Below are positions 10,588-22,409 of a stretch of 64,000 bases of DNA, in pieces; positions within the stretch are counted from its first letter, which is position 1, and every line of letters begins with the position of its first letter. The stretch spans positions 35,907,716 to 35,971,715 of the forward strand of contig NC_087064.1 of the NCBI RefSeq assembly GCF_963678635.1, read 5' to 3'. Origin of the DNA: Symsagittifera roscoffensis (lineage: Eukaryota > Xenacoelomorpha > Acoela > Convolutidae). The translations under genes and the position numbers were made by a program. The notes under the pieces are model-generated. The model saw nothing but the letters and a program-made list of their open reading frames with translations. It had not been told where the DNA came from and searched no databases.

Positions 10588-10790
10588 TGTTGAAGCCTAA
10601 AAAAAGACATCTCAGCTTTCTTCTTGAACTAAATCTACGATTGAACTGATTTACTTATTTAAAACCGCATTTAACAAAAATCAATTGACTTCTATCTATA
10701 ACTCATGAAATAATTTACACTCTTTGCCAATCACTAGTTTTATTCAGTCGGATTGGTGATTTTTCGTTTCCCAACTTTTGCTGCACAACA
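10588..10790 (+). mobile_element. BEL/Pao LTR, first partial copy
   Basis: 203 bp beginning TGTTGAAGCC and ending GCACAACA, the same as the LTRs of the full-length element. It is preceded by GATTC, so it derives from the same insertion event and was copied together with its left flank rather than inserted separately. Confidence 0.85.
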
Positions 10791-10851
10791 TTTTTGGTGC
10801 AACGCGACTCACGAACGAACCAAAGATTAGAAACAAAGAGGAAAGTTAAAA

Positions 10852-12252
10852 ATGTCATCACCTGCTAGTGACATGAGCAACGTGACGCTCACTCTTCCTG
10901 CTTTGAAGCGATCAAGAAGTGCTAACACCGGTGTCATTACCCGATCGGAAAATGCCGTCTCAGCAATCTTCAACAAAGAGGCATCTGCTCTAACCTACAA
11001 GGAAATTGGAACTCTCAAGGCCAATCTCACGATGTGCGAACGAAAGAAAAAGGAACTGGAAGAGCTAAATCAGCAAATTTCAAATGTTCTAAACGATGAT
11101 GAAGATGCACTTGAAGTTGAATTGGAAGAAGCTGAGAAAATCTACCTTCAAATAGATTGTTTGATGGAAATGATCACAACTATGTTAGATGACCGAGGAA
11201 AATACTCAACTGAATCGGACAAAGATGACGACAGCGTAAACGGAACAGGATCCTACAAATCCACTTCCCAACGTGGTGCTGGCCGAAACCAAGATACTTG
11301 CCTGAAGTTGCCGAAACTGAATTAGCCAACATTTAGCGGAAGGAAGGTATGATCAATTGCTACCTTTCTTAGATTCCTTTGATGGAGCATTTTACTCAAA
11401 TGCATCGCTGTCTGATGTTCAGAAACTGCAATACCTAAAGGGTGCCCTCAAGGATGAACCGTTTCGTTTGCTATCCCACTTGCCTACTACAAACGCGAAC
11501 TACTCAGTCGCAAGGGAACTTCTAAAGGATCGATACGCTGATGTCAAGATGATCTCACACGCTCACTTGGAAGCAGTTTTTGAATTCACTCCAATGAAGC
11601 AGGAGTCATCCGCTGCAATACGTCGCTTGATTAATAACTACACGGAAAACACGATGGCACTGACAGGACTTGGACTAAAATTTGATCAATGCGATTTGAT
11701 CTGGGTTCACGTTTTGGCCAAGAAATTAGATTCTGAAACTAGAAGACAATGGGAACTTTCCTGCGCGGAAAGTGACGTGCCAAAAATCAAACAGATGAAG
11801 AAGTTCTTGGAGGAACGATCTCGCGCCCTAGAAGTTACGAAGGACCTCCAGTTAGCTTCAATTCATAGAAAAATCATCAAGGAAATTCAGACCAATCTGG
11901 AAACTCTAAGAAAGATGACAAAGTACAGACAAACCACACAAACTCTGTTAAGACGATCATCTGCCCATGCTGCAGTGGTGATCACCGCGTGTATCAATGC
12001 ACAAAATTTCAGGAAATGTCTATTTCCAATAGAAGACAAGAAGCCAAATCAAAGCGATTATGCTTCATTTGCCTGTCCCTTGGACACCAAAATCATGAGT
12101 GCAAGTCGAAGTCAACGTGCCAAACCTGTCGAAAGGGTCATCACTCGTTACTTCACATCCTGCAGACCCAAACAAGCAACCGGGACCTGAAAAAAAGTTT
12201 GCGGTTCACGGGGGTACTACCGGTGCCACTACCATACTGGGAATTGTACTAA
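10852..12252 (+). pseudogene. BEL/Pao gag, first partial copy
   Basis: Frames in order are 10852-11325 (N-terminal region with a Lys/Glu-rich helical segment), 11357-12190 (capsid-like part, LPFLDSFDGAF onward) and 11989-12252 (zinc knuckles CFIC-x-GH-x-C and CQTCRKGHH). A TAG stop and a frame change lie at 11323-11350, and another frame change lies before the knuckles near 11950. The sequence stops about 12 bp after the gag end ('gaggtgaaaact'), where it joins the LINE flank at 12265. The same lesions occur in the other gag copies. Confidence 0.8.
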
Positions 12253-12264
12253 ATGAGGTGAAAA

Positions 12265-13028
12265 CTTACTTGTGATGGCTTTCATTCTGTGGCCATTTCT
12301 TTGAGAAAATGCCAGCAAGATATCACAATGGTATTTTTATTTTTATGATTATTAATAAGAATTTATACGTTATAAAACGTAAAGGAGTTTCCTCCTATAG
12401 TCTCCTGGTAGCTGAGTCCATCCATAGGTAGTCGGACTGGAAGTGGGACCAGAAGTACTTAAGCAGCCGAGACTTGAGTGCAACCGGCTTGAAGAACTGT
12501 ACGCGCTGAGGAAGGCGGTTGGCCAGGGAGGGCGCCCTAAACCAAAAGTTATGATCTAAAAGCTTCTTCCTGGGTATGTCGAACTGTCTCTAGCACGTGT
12601 ATGTCGTGTGTTTACGCTCATTTGAATAAAACGTGTCGCATCAATATCGTAACGGCCGTCGAGGATGTTAGAGAGGAAAAGAAGGTCAACCAGTTGCAGA
12701 TATAATGATACTGGTAGCAGGTTCGCCTCGCGCAGGGTTTTATCGTACGCCTTGATAATACTTCAGGCACTGATTTCAGTTCCACATTGTTTGATTGATA
12801 TAGTTCTAAATAATCCATGAGGATTGGCGGATTATGTCTTTTGTTTCTGGAGACAAGATTACTTGTTCTCTTGATGACAATGATATCTGTTTTCCGCAGA
12901 CCTTCAAATATATCGGAAGTGTCCGTTCTCATTAAGTAGAAAGTCGCCTTTAATTGTTGCCGCTTGATTTGCTGATACGGCATCAGCTCGCTAGGAATTA
13001 TACTTGTTTTTGCGCTGAGTTGTACCAC
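12265..13028 (-). pseudogene. LINE 3' fragment, copy 3
   Basis: Repeat of 9747-10508, starting abruptly inside the spacer at 'acttacttgtgatgg'. The minus-strand frame 13028-12618 is the same as in copy 2. The junction with gag shows ACT microhomology. Confidence 0.7.
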
Positions 13029-13107
13029 AGGTTAATCTGCTTACTGGCAAGAGATTGTTTTTCCGTAAGACTGGAATGTTTTTGCCATCTTCATTGCATG
13101 TGGATTC

Positions 13108-13317
13108 TGTTGAAGCCTAAAAAAGACATCTCAGCTTTCTTCTTGAACTAAATCTACGATTGAACTGATTTACTTATTTAAAACCGCATTTAACAAAAAT
13201 CAATTGACTTCTATCTATAACTCATGAAATAATTTGCCAATCTACACTCTTTGCCAATCACTAGTTTTATTCAGTCGGATTGGTGATTTTTCGTTTCCCA
13301 ACTTTTGCTGCACAACA
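13108..13317 (+). mobile_element. BEL/Pao LTR, second partial copy
   Basis: 210 bp. It differs from the other LTRs by a short insertion near 13235-13250 that duplicates 'tgccaatc', and is otherwise nearly identical. Preceded by GATTC as in the other copies. Confidence 0.85.
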
Positions 13318-13378
13318 TTTTTGGTGCAACGCGACTCACGAACGAACCAAAGATTAGAAACAAAGAGGAAAGTTAAAA

Positions 13379-14284
13379 ATGTCATCACCTGCTAGTGACA
13401 TGAGCAACGTGACGCTCACTCTTCCTGCTTTGAAGCGATCAAGAAGTGCTAACACCGGTGTCATTACCCGATCGGAAAATGCCGTCTCAGCAATCTTCAA
13501 CAAAGAGGCATCTGCTCTAACCTACAAGGAAATTGGAACTCTCAAGGCCAATCTCACGATGTGCGAACGAAAGAAAAAGGAACTGGAAGAGCTAAATCAG
13601 CAAATTTCAAATGTTCTAAACGATGATGAAGATGCACTTGAAGTTGAATTGGAAGAAGCTGAGAAAATCTACCTTCAAATAGATTGTTTGATGGAAATGA
13701 TCACAACTATGTTAGATGACCGAGGAAAATACTCAACTGAATCGGACAAAGATGACGACAGCGTAAACGGAACAGGATCCTACAAATCCACTTCCCAACG
13801 TGGTGCTGGCCGAAACCAAGATACTTGCCTGAAGTTGCCGAAACTGAATTAGCCAACATTTAGCGGAAGGAAGGTATGATCAATTGCTACCTTTCTTAGA
13901 TTCCTTTGATGGAGCATTTTACTCAAATGCATCGCTGTCTGATGTTCAGAAACTGCAATACCTAAAGGGTGCCCTCAAGGATGAACCGTTTCGTTTGCTA
14001 TCCCACTTGCCTACTACAAACGCGAACTACTCAGTCGCAAGGGAACTTCTAAAGGATCGATACGCTGATGTCAAGATGATCTCACACGCTCACTTGGAAG
14101 CAGTTTTTGAATTCACTCCAATGAAGCAGGAGTCATCCGCTGTAATACGTCGCTTGATTAATAACTACACGGAAAACACGATGGCACTGACAGGACTTGG
14201 ACTAAAATTTGATCAATGCGATTTGATCTGGGTTCACGTTTTGGCCAAGAAATTAGATTCTGAAACTAGAAGACAATGGGAACT
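13379..14284 (+). pseudogene. BEL/Pao gag, second partial copy
   Basis: Frames 13379-13852 and 13884-14284 match the first copy, with the same TAG and frame change between them. Coding is cut after RRQWEL at 14284, where a few filler bases ('acgtata') lead into the LINE tail. It lacks the zinc knuckles. Confidence 0.8.
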
Positions 14285-14289
14285 TACGT

Positions 14290-14968
14290 ATATAATAAGA
14301 ATTTATACGTTATAAAACGTAAAGGAGTTTCCTCCTATAGTCTCCTGGTAGCTGAGTCCATCCATAGGTAGTCGGACTGGAAGTGGGACCAGAAGTACTT
14401 AAGCAGCCGAGACTTGAGTGCAACCGGCTTGAAGAACTGTACGCGCTGAGGAAGGCGGTTGGCCAGGGAGGGCGACCTAAACCAAAAGTTATGATCTAAA
14501 AGCTTCTTCCTGGGTATGTCGAACTGTCTCTAGCACGTGTATGTCGTGTGTTTAGGCTCATTTGAATAAAACGTGTCGCATCAATATCGTAACGGCCGTC
14601 GAGGATGTTAGAGAGGAAAAGAAGGTCAACCAGTTGCAGATATAATGATACTGGTAGCAGGTTCGCCTCGCGCAGGGTTTTATCGTACGCCTTGATAATA
14701 CTTCAGGCACTGATTTCAGTTCCACATTGTTTGATTGATATAGTTCTAAATAATCCATGAGGATTGGCGGATTATGTCTTTTGTTTCTGGAGACAAGATT
14801 ACTTGTTCTCTTGATGACAATGATATCTGTTTTCCGCAGACCTTCAAATATATCGGAAGTGTCCGTTCTCATTAAGTAGAAAGTCGCCTTTAATTGTTGC
14901 CGCTTGATTTGCTGATACGGCATCAGCTCGCTAGGAATTATACTTGTTTTTGCGCTGAGTTGTACCAC
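14290..14968 (-). pseudogene. LINE 3' fragment, copy 4
   Basis: Repeat of 9835-10508, beginning within the TAA-type tail. The minus-strand frame is 14968-14558. It forms the immediate left flank of the full-length BEL element. Confidence 0.7.
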
Positions 14969-15047
14969 AGGTTAATCTGCTTACTGGCAAGAGATTGTTT
15001 TTCCGTAAGACTGGAATGTTTTTGCCATCTTCATTGCATGTGGATTC

Positions 15048-15250
15048 TGTTGAAGCCTAAAAAAAGACATCTCAGCTTTCTTCTTGAACTAAATCTACGA
15101 TTGAACTGATTTACTTATTTAAAACCGCATTTAACAAAAATCAATTGACTTCTATCTATAACTCATGAAATAATTTACACTCTTTGCCAATCACTAGTTT
15201 TATTCAGTCGGATTGGTGATTTTTCGTTTCCCAACTTTTGCTGCACAACA
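15048..15250 (+). repeat. BEL/Pao 5' LTR
   Basis: 203 bp, TGTTG...CAACA, with GATTC immediately before. It pairs with the 3' LTR at 21799-22000. Confidence 0.92.
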
Positions 15251-15254
15251 TTTT

Positions 15255-15272
15255 TGGTGCAACGCGACTCAC
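15255..15272 (+). promoter_or_regulatory. Putative tRNA primer-binding site
   Basis: TGGTGCAACGCGACTC begins four bases after the 5' LTR. TGG is the expected complement of a tRNA CCA end. I did not identify the tRNA. Confidence 0.6.
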
Positions 15273-15311
15273 GAACGAACCAAAGATTAGAAACAAAGAG
15301 GAAAGTTAAAA

Positions 15312-16715
15312 ATGTCATCACCTGCTAGTGACATGAGCAACGTGACGCTCACTCTTCCTGCTTTGAAGCGATCAAGAAGTGCTAACACCGGTGTCATTAC
15401 CCGATCGGAAAATGCCGTCTCAGCAATCTTCAACAAAGAGGCATCTGCTCTAACCTACAAGGAAATTGGAACTCTCAAGGCCAATCTCACGATGTGCGAA
15501 CGAAAGAAAAAGGAACTGGAAGAGCTAAATCAGCAAATTTCAAATGTTCTAAACGATGATGAAGATGCACTTGAAGTTGAATTGGAAGAAGCTGAGAAAA
15601 TCTACCTTCAAATAGATTGTTTGATGGAAATGATCACAACTATGTTAGATGACCGAGGAAAATACTCAACTGAATCGGACAAAGATGACGACAGCGTAAA
15701 CGGAACAGGATCCTACAAATCCACTTCCCAACGTGGTGCTGGCCGAAACCAAGATACTTGCCTGAAGTTGCCGAAACTGAATTAGCCAACATTTAGCGGA
15801 AGGAAGGTATGATCAATTGCTACCTTTCTTAGATTCCTTTGATGGAGCATTTCACTCAAATGCATCGCTGTCTGATGTTCAGAAACTGCAATACCTAAAG
15901 GGTGCCCTCAAGGATGAACCGTTTCGTTTGCTATCCCACTTGCCTACTACAAACGCGAACTACTCAGTCGCAAGGGAACTTCTAAAGGATCGATACGCTG
16001 ATGTCAAGATGATCTCACACGCTCACTTGGAAGCAGTTTTTGAATTCACTCCAATGAAGCAGGAGTCATCCGCTGCAATACGTCGCTTGATTAATAACTA
16101 CACGGAAAACACGATGGCACTGACAGGACTTGGACTAAAATTTGATCAATGCGATTTGATCTGGGTTCACGTTTTGGCCAAGAAATTAGATTCTGAAACT
16201 AGAAGACAATGGGAACTTTCCTGCGCGGAAAGTGACGTGCCAAAAATCAAACAGATGAAGAAGTTCTTGGAGGAACGATCTCGCGCCCTAGAAGTTACGA
16301 AGGACCTCCAGTTAGCTTCAATTCATAGAAAAATCATCAAGGAAATTCAGACCAATCTGGAAACTCTAAGAAAGATGACAAAGTACAGACATACCACACA
16401 AACTCTGTTAAGACGATCATCTGCCCATGCTGCAGTGGTGATCACCGCGTGTATCAATGCACAAAATTTCAGGAAATGTCTATTTCCAATAGAAGACAAG
16501 AAGCCAAATCAAAGCGATTATGCTTCATTTGCCTGTCCCTTGGACACCAAAATCATGAGTGCAAGTCGAAGTCAACGTGCAAAACCTGTCGAAAGGGTCA
16601 TCACTCGTTACTTCACATCCTGCAGACCCAAACAAGCAACCGGGACCTGAAAAAAATTTGCGGTTCACGGGGGTACTACCGGTTCCACTACCATACTGGG
16701 AATTGTACTAAATGA
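15312..16715 (+). pseudogene. BEL/Pao gag (full-length element)
   Basis: Same layout as the partial copies: 15312-15785 (157 residues), 15817-16650 and the zinc-knuckle frame 16449-16715 (CFIC-x-GH-x-C; CKTCRKGHH). CPCCSGDH just upstream of 16449, in the knuckle frame, is a further cysteine/histidine motif and supports a frame change near 16420. The TAG at 15783-15785 and the following frame change are shared with both partial copies. Confidence 0.85.
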
Positions 16716-16716
16716 G

Positions 16717-17259
16717 GTGAAAACTGCAAATGGCGGTTATCACAATTGTCGAGCCTTACTGGACAGCGGATCTGAATGCAGTTTCGTTACAACCAGCTGT
16801 GCTAACCGACTCAAGCTACCAAACAAGAAATTGACTCTTCAATTGGCGGAGGAGCAAACTCCAGTTGGCGGAGGAGCAAAAACTGTGAAATCTGGTTCTG
16901 TCAATCTGGAAACAAAGGATTCTCAGAATCAATCTCTACATATTGAAGCTTTCACTCTTCAAAAACTTTCTGGCTACCTGCCCAGAGAACGGGTGAATAT
17001 ACCGAACAGTTTGGATATCACACATCTTAAGCTCTCGGACCCAGACTTTGATAAACCAAAGGAAATCGATATAATCCTAGGCTGTGATGTCTACAACGAC
17101 ATTGTTGGCTGCGAAAAGATTAAGCTTACAGACAAGCTTTATGCACGTGACACTCTATTTGGTTGGATGATTAGCGGCAGAACACCCGGTCCTCCAACAA
17201 CCTTCTTCAAGTCATTTCATGTGTCTATTTACGATAGTCTAAGGAAATTTTGGGAATAA
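16717..17259 (+). pseudogene. BEL/Pao aspartic protease region
   Basis: The catalytic motif LLDSGSECSFV lies near residue 13. ILGCDVYNDIV near residue 120 and FGWMISG near residue 147 fit the retropepsin-like domain of BEL/Pao polyproteins. The frame is open from the end of gag and closes at a TAA at 17257-17259. The same frame continues beyond the stop with EEIP and a recognisable pre-RT linker up to about 17395, so the stop looks like a single nonsense change. Confidence 0.8.
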
Positions 17260-17394
17260 GAAGAAATTCCTGATTTCAAAAAGACAACAACAGAAGAAGA
17301 TCGATGTGAATCTCACTTTAAGGAAACAACCATACTACAAAATGGACGATTCACCGTGCAGCTGCCTTTCAAGCCCAATAGTCAGTTGGCGACA

Positions 17395-19109
17395 GTTTAG
17401 CACAAGCAAAACGCAGATTCAATTATCTCGAGCGACGACTGGAACAGAATCCAGAACTAAAAGATCACTATACCGCATTCATAGACGAATTTCTCGATAT
17501 GGGGCATATGGAGTACATACCGCCTGGAGAGATCGAAAAGCCAGTTAATAGCGTATATTATCTGCCACATCACTGCGTTTTCAAGGAAGATTCTACTACC
17601 ACAAAGCTACGTGTAGTTTTCGACGGATCTGCAACAACATCAACCGGTCAATCACTCAACGACACTTTGATGGTTGGTCCCACGGTACAAGACGACCTCT
17701 ACTCGATAATCATGCGCTTCAGGTTCTACCCAATTGCTTTATCAGCAGATATTGCAAAAATGTACCGACAAGTTGCTCTAGAGGACAAATCGAAGGATTT
17801 CCATCGCATACTTTGGAGATTAAATAAATCGGATGAAATCAAGCATCTCAGGATGACACGTGTTACATATGGAATAGCTTTGTCAGCTTTTTACTCAACA
17901 AGATGCCTCAATGAAGTAGCAGATCAATCTAAGAACCCAATGATCAAAGAAAGTCTCAAAAATTGTTTCTATGTAGACGACTTTCTTGGTGGCGCTAATG
18001 ATAAGCATGAAGCAGAAAGACTCATCTCTGATTTATGCGAAGAGCTGAACTCTCATGAATTCCCTCTACGAAAGTGGACTTCAAGTAATGCTAAAATAAT
18101 TGAAGGATTGCCAGAACATCTCCGCGAAAAATCGGATGTGCTGGAACTTTTCTCTGACGAATACAAAATCAAGGCGCTAGGAGTCAGTTGGAAGCCCAAT
18201 AAGGACATCTCTTGTTTTTCAACTGCCTTACCAGAGCTGAAACTGCTTACAAAGAGGACTCTTCTGTCCACAATTTCAAAATTGTTTGATCCGATGGGAT
18301 GGCTAGCTCCATTCATCATCAATTTCAAATGTCTCATGCAACAGCTATGGGTCCAAGGTTTTGATTGGGATTCTGAAGTCGATCAGAAAACCAAGGAAAA
18401 ATGGTATGAGCTCACCGGAACTTTGCCTCAACTACTGGAACTACAGATACCAAGATCTATGATCTCACATCCAATAAAGGAGGTTCAACTTCACGTATTC
18501 TGTGATGCTTCCGAAAAAGCATATGCAGCCGCAATCTATGCAAGAATTACCAATGATGATGGCAAAACTTTTGCGTATCTACTGACCTCCAAAACAAAGG
18601 TTGCTCCGGTCAAAGCAATCTCTGTTCCCAAATTAGAGCTCTGCGGTGCAAGTTTAGCTACCAAACTTCTTAAATCAGTTCATTCAATTTTGAGGAAAAC
18701 AAATCTCAAGATAACTTCACACGCCTGGACTGATTCAACAATTGTCTTGCAATGGCTTGCTCAACTTCCACGAACGTGGAACACTTTTGTTGCAAACAGA
18801 GTTTCACAAATACAAGAGACCCTACCCAGAAGTGATTGGAAACACGTGCCAACAGCAGTAAATCCAGCTGATTTAGCCTCTCGTGGTGTATTAGCTGACA
18901 CATTAATATCTTCCTCACTCTGGTGGAATGGACCAGATTGGCTGACCAAGGATGAAAGGCACTGGCCCAACCTACTACCATCTCTAGTTGAAGCACCTGA
19001 AAAACGAACCGTCAAAGCCAAGACTAATGCAGAAAGTGAACAAATTCGAACTGTTCTCGCAAATCATGCTCAAAACGAAGAAATGACGGATGGAATTTTT
19101 CGTTTATAG
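17395..19109 (+). CDS. BEL/Pao reverse transcriptase and RNase H (defective polyprotein segment)
   Basis: Open from about 17395. The first in-frame ATG is at 17499, but it is not a true start, since this is part of a polyprotein. RT motifs include KLRVVFDGSA, ADIAKMYRQV and the catalytic FYVDDFLGG (near 17968). RNase H follows with FCDASEKAYAAAIY, PKLELCGA, WTDSTIVLQW and NPADLASRG, matching the usual BEL/Pao order. It ends at a TAG (19107-19109), and the downstream sequence continues the homology in the same frame, so the stop is a lesion. Joining to the protease needs a frame change near 17395. Confidence 0.85.
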
Positions 19110-20599
19110 GACTACAGCACTTGGAACAAGACAGTACGCATCGCATGCTATGTACTATCATTTGTTCAACATCTTAAGCATAGAATATCGACAAACTATC
19201 GGAAGCGGCTCAGATCTAAGCGGACATCTGATGTACAACTTGAAGAAGATTGTCTTAGTCCTAAAAATAGAATCATGGCAAAAATGCTAATTCTTCGTTT
19301 AGACCAAGAAATACACTTCAAATCAGAGCTAAATTGTCTGAAGGTGAAAAGGGAGCTGAGTAAAACATCGAAACTACTCAATCTTAGTCCGTTTTTTGAC
19401 AAGGATTACGATCTACTAAGAGTTGGAGGCAGACTTTCACAATCGAACTACCCAACAGACAAGAAGTTTCCAATACTCGTTTCAAAAAAATCTGATTTAA
19501 AATCCCTACTTATACGCAAATATCATGAAGTTACTCTTCATGGTGGGGGGCAATTAGTACTGAACACAATGAGTGAGGAAATTTGGATAATCGGAGGCCG
19601 TGATCTAGTTCGACAGTTCATTAGAAGATGCATGAGATGTGTCCGATTTAGTCAGCAACCTACTACTCAATTCATGGCTGATCTTCCTACAGAAAGAATA
19701 ACACCCGCAAAACCATTTGCTCAATGTGGAATAGACTTTGCTGGTCCCTTTGAAATTAAGGAAGCAGGGGTCTCAAAAATTTATGTTGCCGTCTTTGTTT
19801 GTCTCGCGACAAAGGCTATTCATTTGGAAATGGTTACTCGTCTAACCAAAGAAGCATGCATCCTTTCATTGAAACGATTTACTGCACGCCGTGGCAAACC
19901 TGAGAAGATCTTAAGTGACAATGGAAGCAATTTTATCGGGGCTCGAAATGATCTGATCAAAATCAAGGAACTGCTCGACAAAAATGGAACGGACAAATCA
20001 GTTGTTAGTTTCGTCAATGGCCAAGGAACTGAATGGGTCACCATCCCTCCCCGTGCTCCTCACTTCGGAGGACTCTGGGAAGCAGCTGTAAAAAGTATGA
20101 AGAGACATATGCGAAAAGTTTTAGGACTGCAACGTCTCAGTTTTGAAGAATTTCTTACAATTCTTAATCAAACTGAAGCTGTCTTAAACTCACGAGCAAT
20201 GTATCCAATGTCAAGTGATCCTAACAACCCAACTCCGCTGACACCCGCTCATTTTCTGATAGCGGAATCATTGCTCTTCCCTCTGCTGACATCCAAGTTT
20301 CAACCAATGTACGATATCGACTATTACAGAATATGATCAAGGATTTCTGGAAAGTTTGGAAAAGAGATTACCTCATAATGCTACAAATACGGAAAAAATG
20401 GTTCACGGATGGCCCAGAATTTAAAGTTGGCAACCTAGTCCTACTTGCCGAAGACAATGAACGAACGCTAGAATGGAAAACTGGACGAATCATAGAAGTT
20501 TATCCTGGAAATGACTCGATTGTTCGAGTGGTAAAAGTGAAGACCACAACTGGTGAATACATACGCCCGGTCGCGAAGCTGCGGAAGCTACCAGTATAG
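19110..20599 (+). pseudogene. BEL/Pao integrase
   Basis: It follows the TAG at 19109 in the same frame as RT; the longest ATG-initiated frame is 19275-20336. The zinc-binding part shows H..HGG...(x)C..C (KYHEVTLHGG, then RRCMRCVRF near 19640). The core carries FAQCGIDFAGPF, LSDNGSNF and FGGLWEAAVKS as the D, D and E positions. A one-base frame change near 20310 separates the last part (20333-20599: FWKVWKRDYL, then a GxIxEVYPG element), which ends at TAG 20597-20599. Confidence 0.85.
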
Positions 20600-21003
20600 C
20601 AACCAAGTCATATCCAATGTGCAGTTCATTTAAAACAAGAACTTTATAGTGCTAAAAATCGAAAAATATCAAAAATGTGCAGTTTTCAAATTTTAAGTGG
20701 TAGTACCCCCATGACCCTTTTGAAAGTAGGAACCAAAATTACCCCCTATGCAATGCAGTATAGTCTGAATCGTTCATATTAACCACTTTCATGTAAATTC
20801 CCAATGTTGTAAATTCCCAGAATTAAAATTCGTATGCGTTGTACCCTCATGACCCAAAATGTAATTATTGTCTGAAAACAGCTAGGACAAACTTTCGCTC
20901 ATGACTCGTACCGTTAATACTTCACTTGTATACTCCTTACTTATGGTGCAGTCACATTTAGTTCATTTATTGAATAATTGCTTACATAATTACCGTTGAA
21001 CAG
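20600..21003. other. BEL/Pao post-integrase spacer
   Basis: Non-coding AT-rich sequence with two related patches, 'gtacccccatgaccc' (20703) and 'gtaccctcatgaccc' (20840). No other feature is visible. Confidence 0.5.
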
Positions 21004-21585
21004 TCATTCGCTGTCATGCGATTCGCTGTCATCTGGTCCTCTTCGCTTGTTGACCCTGCAGTGTGGCTGGCAGTGCTTCCACGCAGATGCTACCAAGGAA
21101 AGTCGAGTTTGCATCTCCGCATAGTACATGCAGCAGACCCTCTCTTCGTCGCAGAGAGTCAGAACTGCATGGCACCACGCATATGGAAGATACAAACTTT
21201 TCCCCTTCTCAAGAACACCATAGCGGACCAGTTTCTTCTGCTGAGAACCAAGGTTCCTCAGATACTTAGCAGTATCAGTGAACCCCATCTCCGAATCATT
21301 GCTACCGGCCAGGCGCTCAAGTTCACCAGAGAGATTAACTTCAGATGTCATCAGCTACAACTTTCGGCCCCCCAGAAGACACAAAACAGCATCATCTTCC
21401 TCATCCAAGTCTTGATGGAAAGTCCGGAAGGACGAGGACTCTACAAAAATACCTTGGAGAAGAGAAGAAAAGACCCACTTCGGCCATCTGGTCTGACCTC
21501 CAGACGTGACGCCAAAAACACCCTTAGCTGTCACACTAGGAGTCTCTCGACAGTTAACTCCAACCTCCCAGCCAGTGCACAATGA
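21004..21585 (-). other. Unexplained open region before the 3' LTR, both strands open
   Basis: On the minus strand, 21582-21004 is open apart from one TAG (21357-21355), giving 75 and 115 residues in one frame. The downstream part reads like a soluble protein (SGELERLAGSNDSEMG, CDEERVCC, HCQPHC). The plus strand has an uninterrupted 189-residue frame at 21016-21585. Base composition is clearly less AT-rich than the flanks. It could be a captured host fragment, an antisense accessory gene or chance. No domain was recognised on either strand. Confidence 0.35.
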
Positions 21586-21785
21586 CCCTTCTACGCTGAG
21601 GTCACTAATACGTTTAAGACCTCTAAGTTGCTTCTAAAACAAAACAAACAATTGATGCACACCCGCTATACTCTACTACTATGATACAATGCAATAAATG
21701 CTACTCTTCCTCTCCTTCGTCTCATACACTGTAAATGGGTAGTCATATCCAGACATAATAACGATCTGAAAATTGAAGACACTTC

Positions 21786-21798
21786 AAGGGAGGCGGAA
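21786..21798 (+). promoter_or_regulatory. Polypurine tract
   Basis: 'aagggaggcggaa' lies immediately before the 3' LTR, as needed for plus-strand priming in LTR retrotransposons. It has a single interrupting C. Confidence 0.7.
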
Positions 21799-22000
21799 TG
21801 TTGAAGCCTAAAAAAGACATCTCAGCTTTCTACTTGAACTAAATCTACAATTGAACTGATTTACTTATTTAAAACCGCATTTAACAAAAATCAATTGACT
21901 TCTATCTATAACTCATGAAATAATTTACACTCTTTGCGAATCACTAGTTTTATTCAGTCGGATTGGTGATTTTTCGTTTCCCAACTTTTGCTGCACAACA
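21799..22000 (+). repeat. BEL/Pao 3' LTR
   Basis: 202 bp, TGTTGAAGCC to GCACAACA, followed by GATTC. It differs from the 5' LTR at three bases and one A-run length. Confidence 0.92.
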
Positions 22001-22409
22001 GATTCGAAGAGGCCGAGGACAGAGTTTTTTCTGTTCGAGTATTTTTTGAGGTCTTGCAGTCTGTGAAAAAGCGAACTGGTAGCTACAATCATCAAGAGCT
22101 AGAGACATAATAAACAAAACGCATATTTCTGTATAAAGGCTAAAAAAAACTTTTGAATACGTCACTGTTTTCCTTTGAATATAACGTTTTTATTATAGCT
22201 TAAAACTAAAAGGGTTAGAATTTAATAAAAGAAATGTAATATCATTCGATTTGATTTTAAAAAATCAATTAAAAGAAGAGAAAAGCATGATGCACAAGTG
22301 TGCGTCATGCAATTAAAGCAAAAATGGTAGATTACCAGAAGACTATAAAATGCCAGTTCAAATGGCAGGGAATTTTGTAAAGTCTGGAATGATCAAGGAG
22401 TCTGGCGTT
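22001..22409. other. Spacer continuing the second duplicated block
   Basis: Matches 6835-7262 closely. It resumes exactly at the target duplication GATTC after the BEL element, which proves that 10587 and 22001 were once adjacent. Confidence 0.8.

Larger units (their letters stand above)
15048..22000 (+). mobile_element. Full-length but defective BEL/Pao LTR retrotransposon
   Basis: 6953 bp bounded by LTRs (15048-15250 and 21799-22000) and by GATTC target-site duplications (15043-15047 and 22001-22005). Internal order is gag, aspartic protease, RT, RNase H, integrase, as in BEL/Pao. The LTRs differ by three substitutions and one single-base indel over about 202 bp, so the insertion is fairly recent. 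Coding is interrupted by stops at about 15785, 17259 and 19109, and by frame changes near 15800, 16440, 17395 and 20310. It is therefore not autonomous as it stands. Confidence 0.92.
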
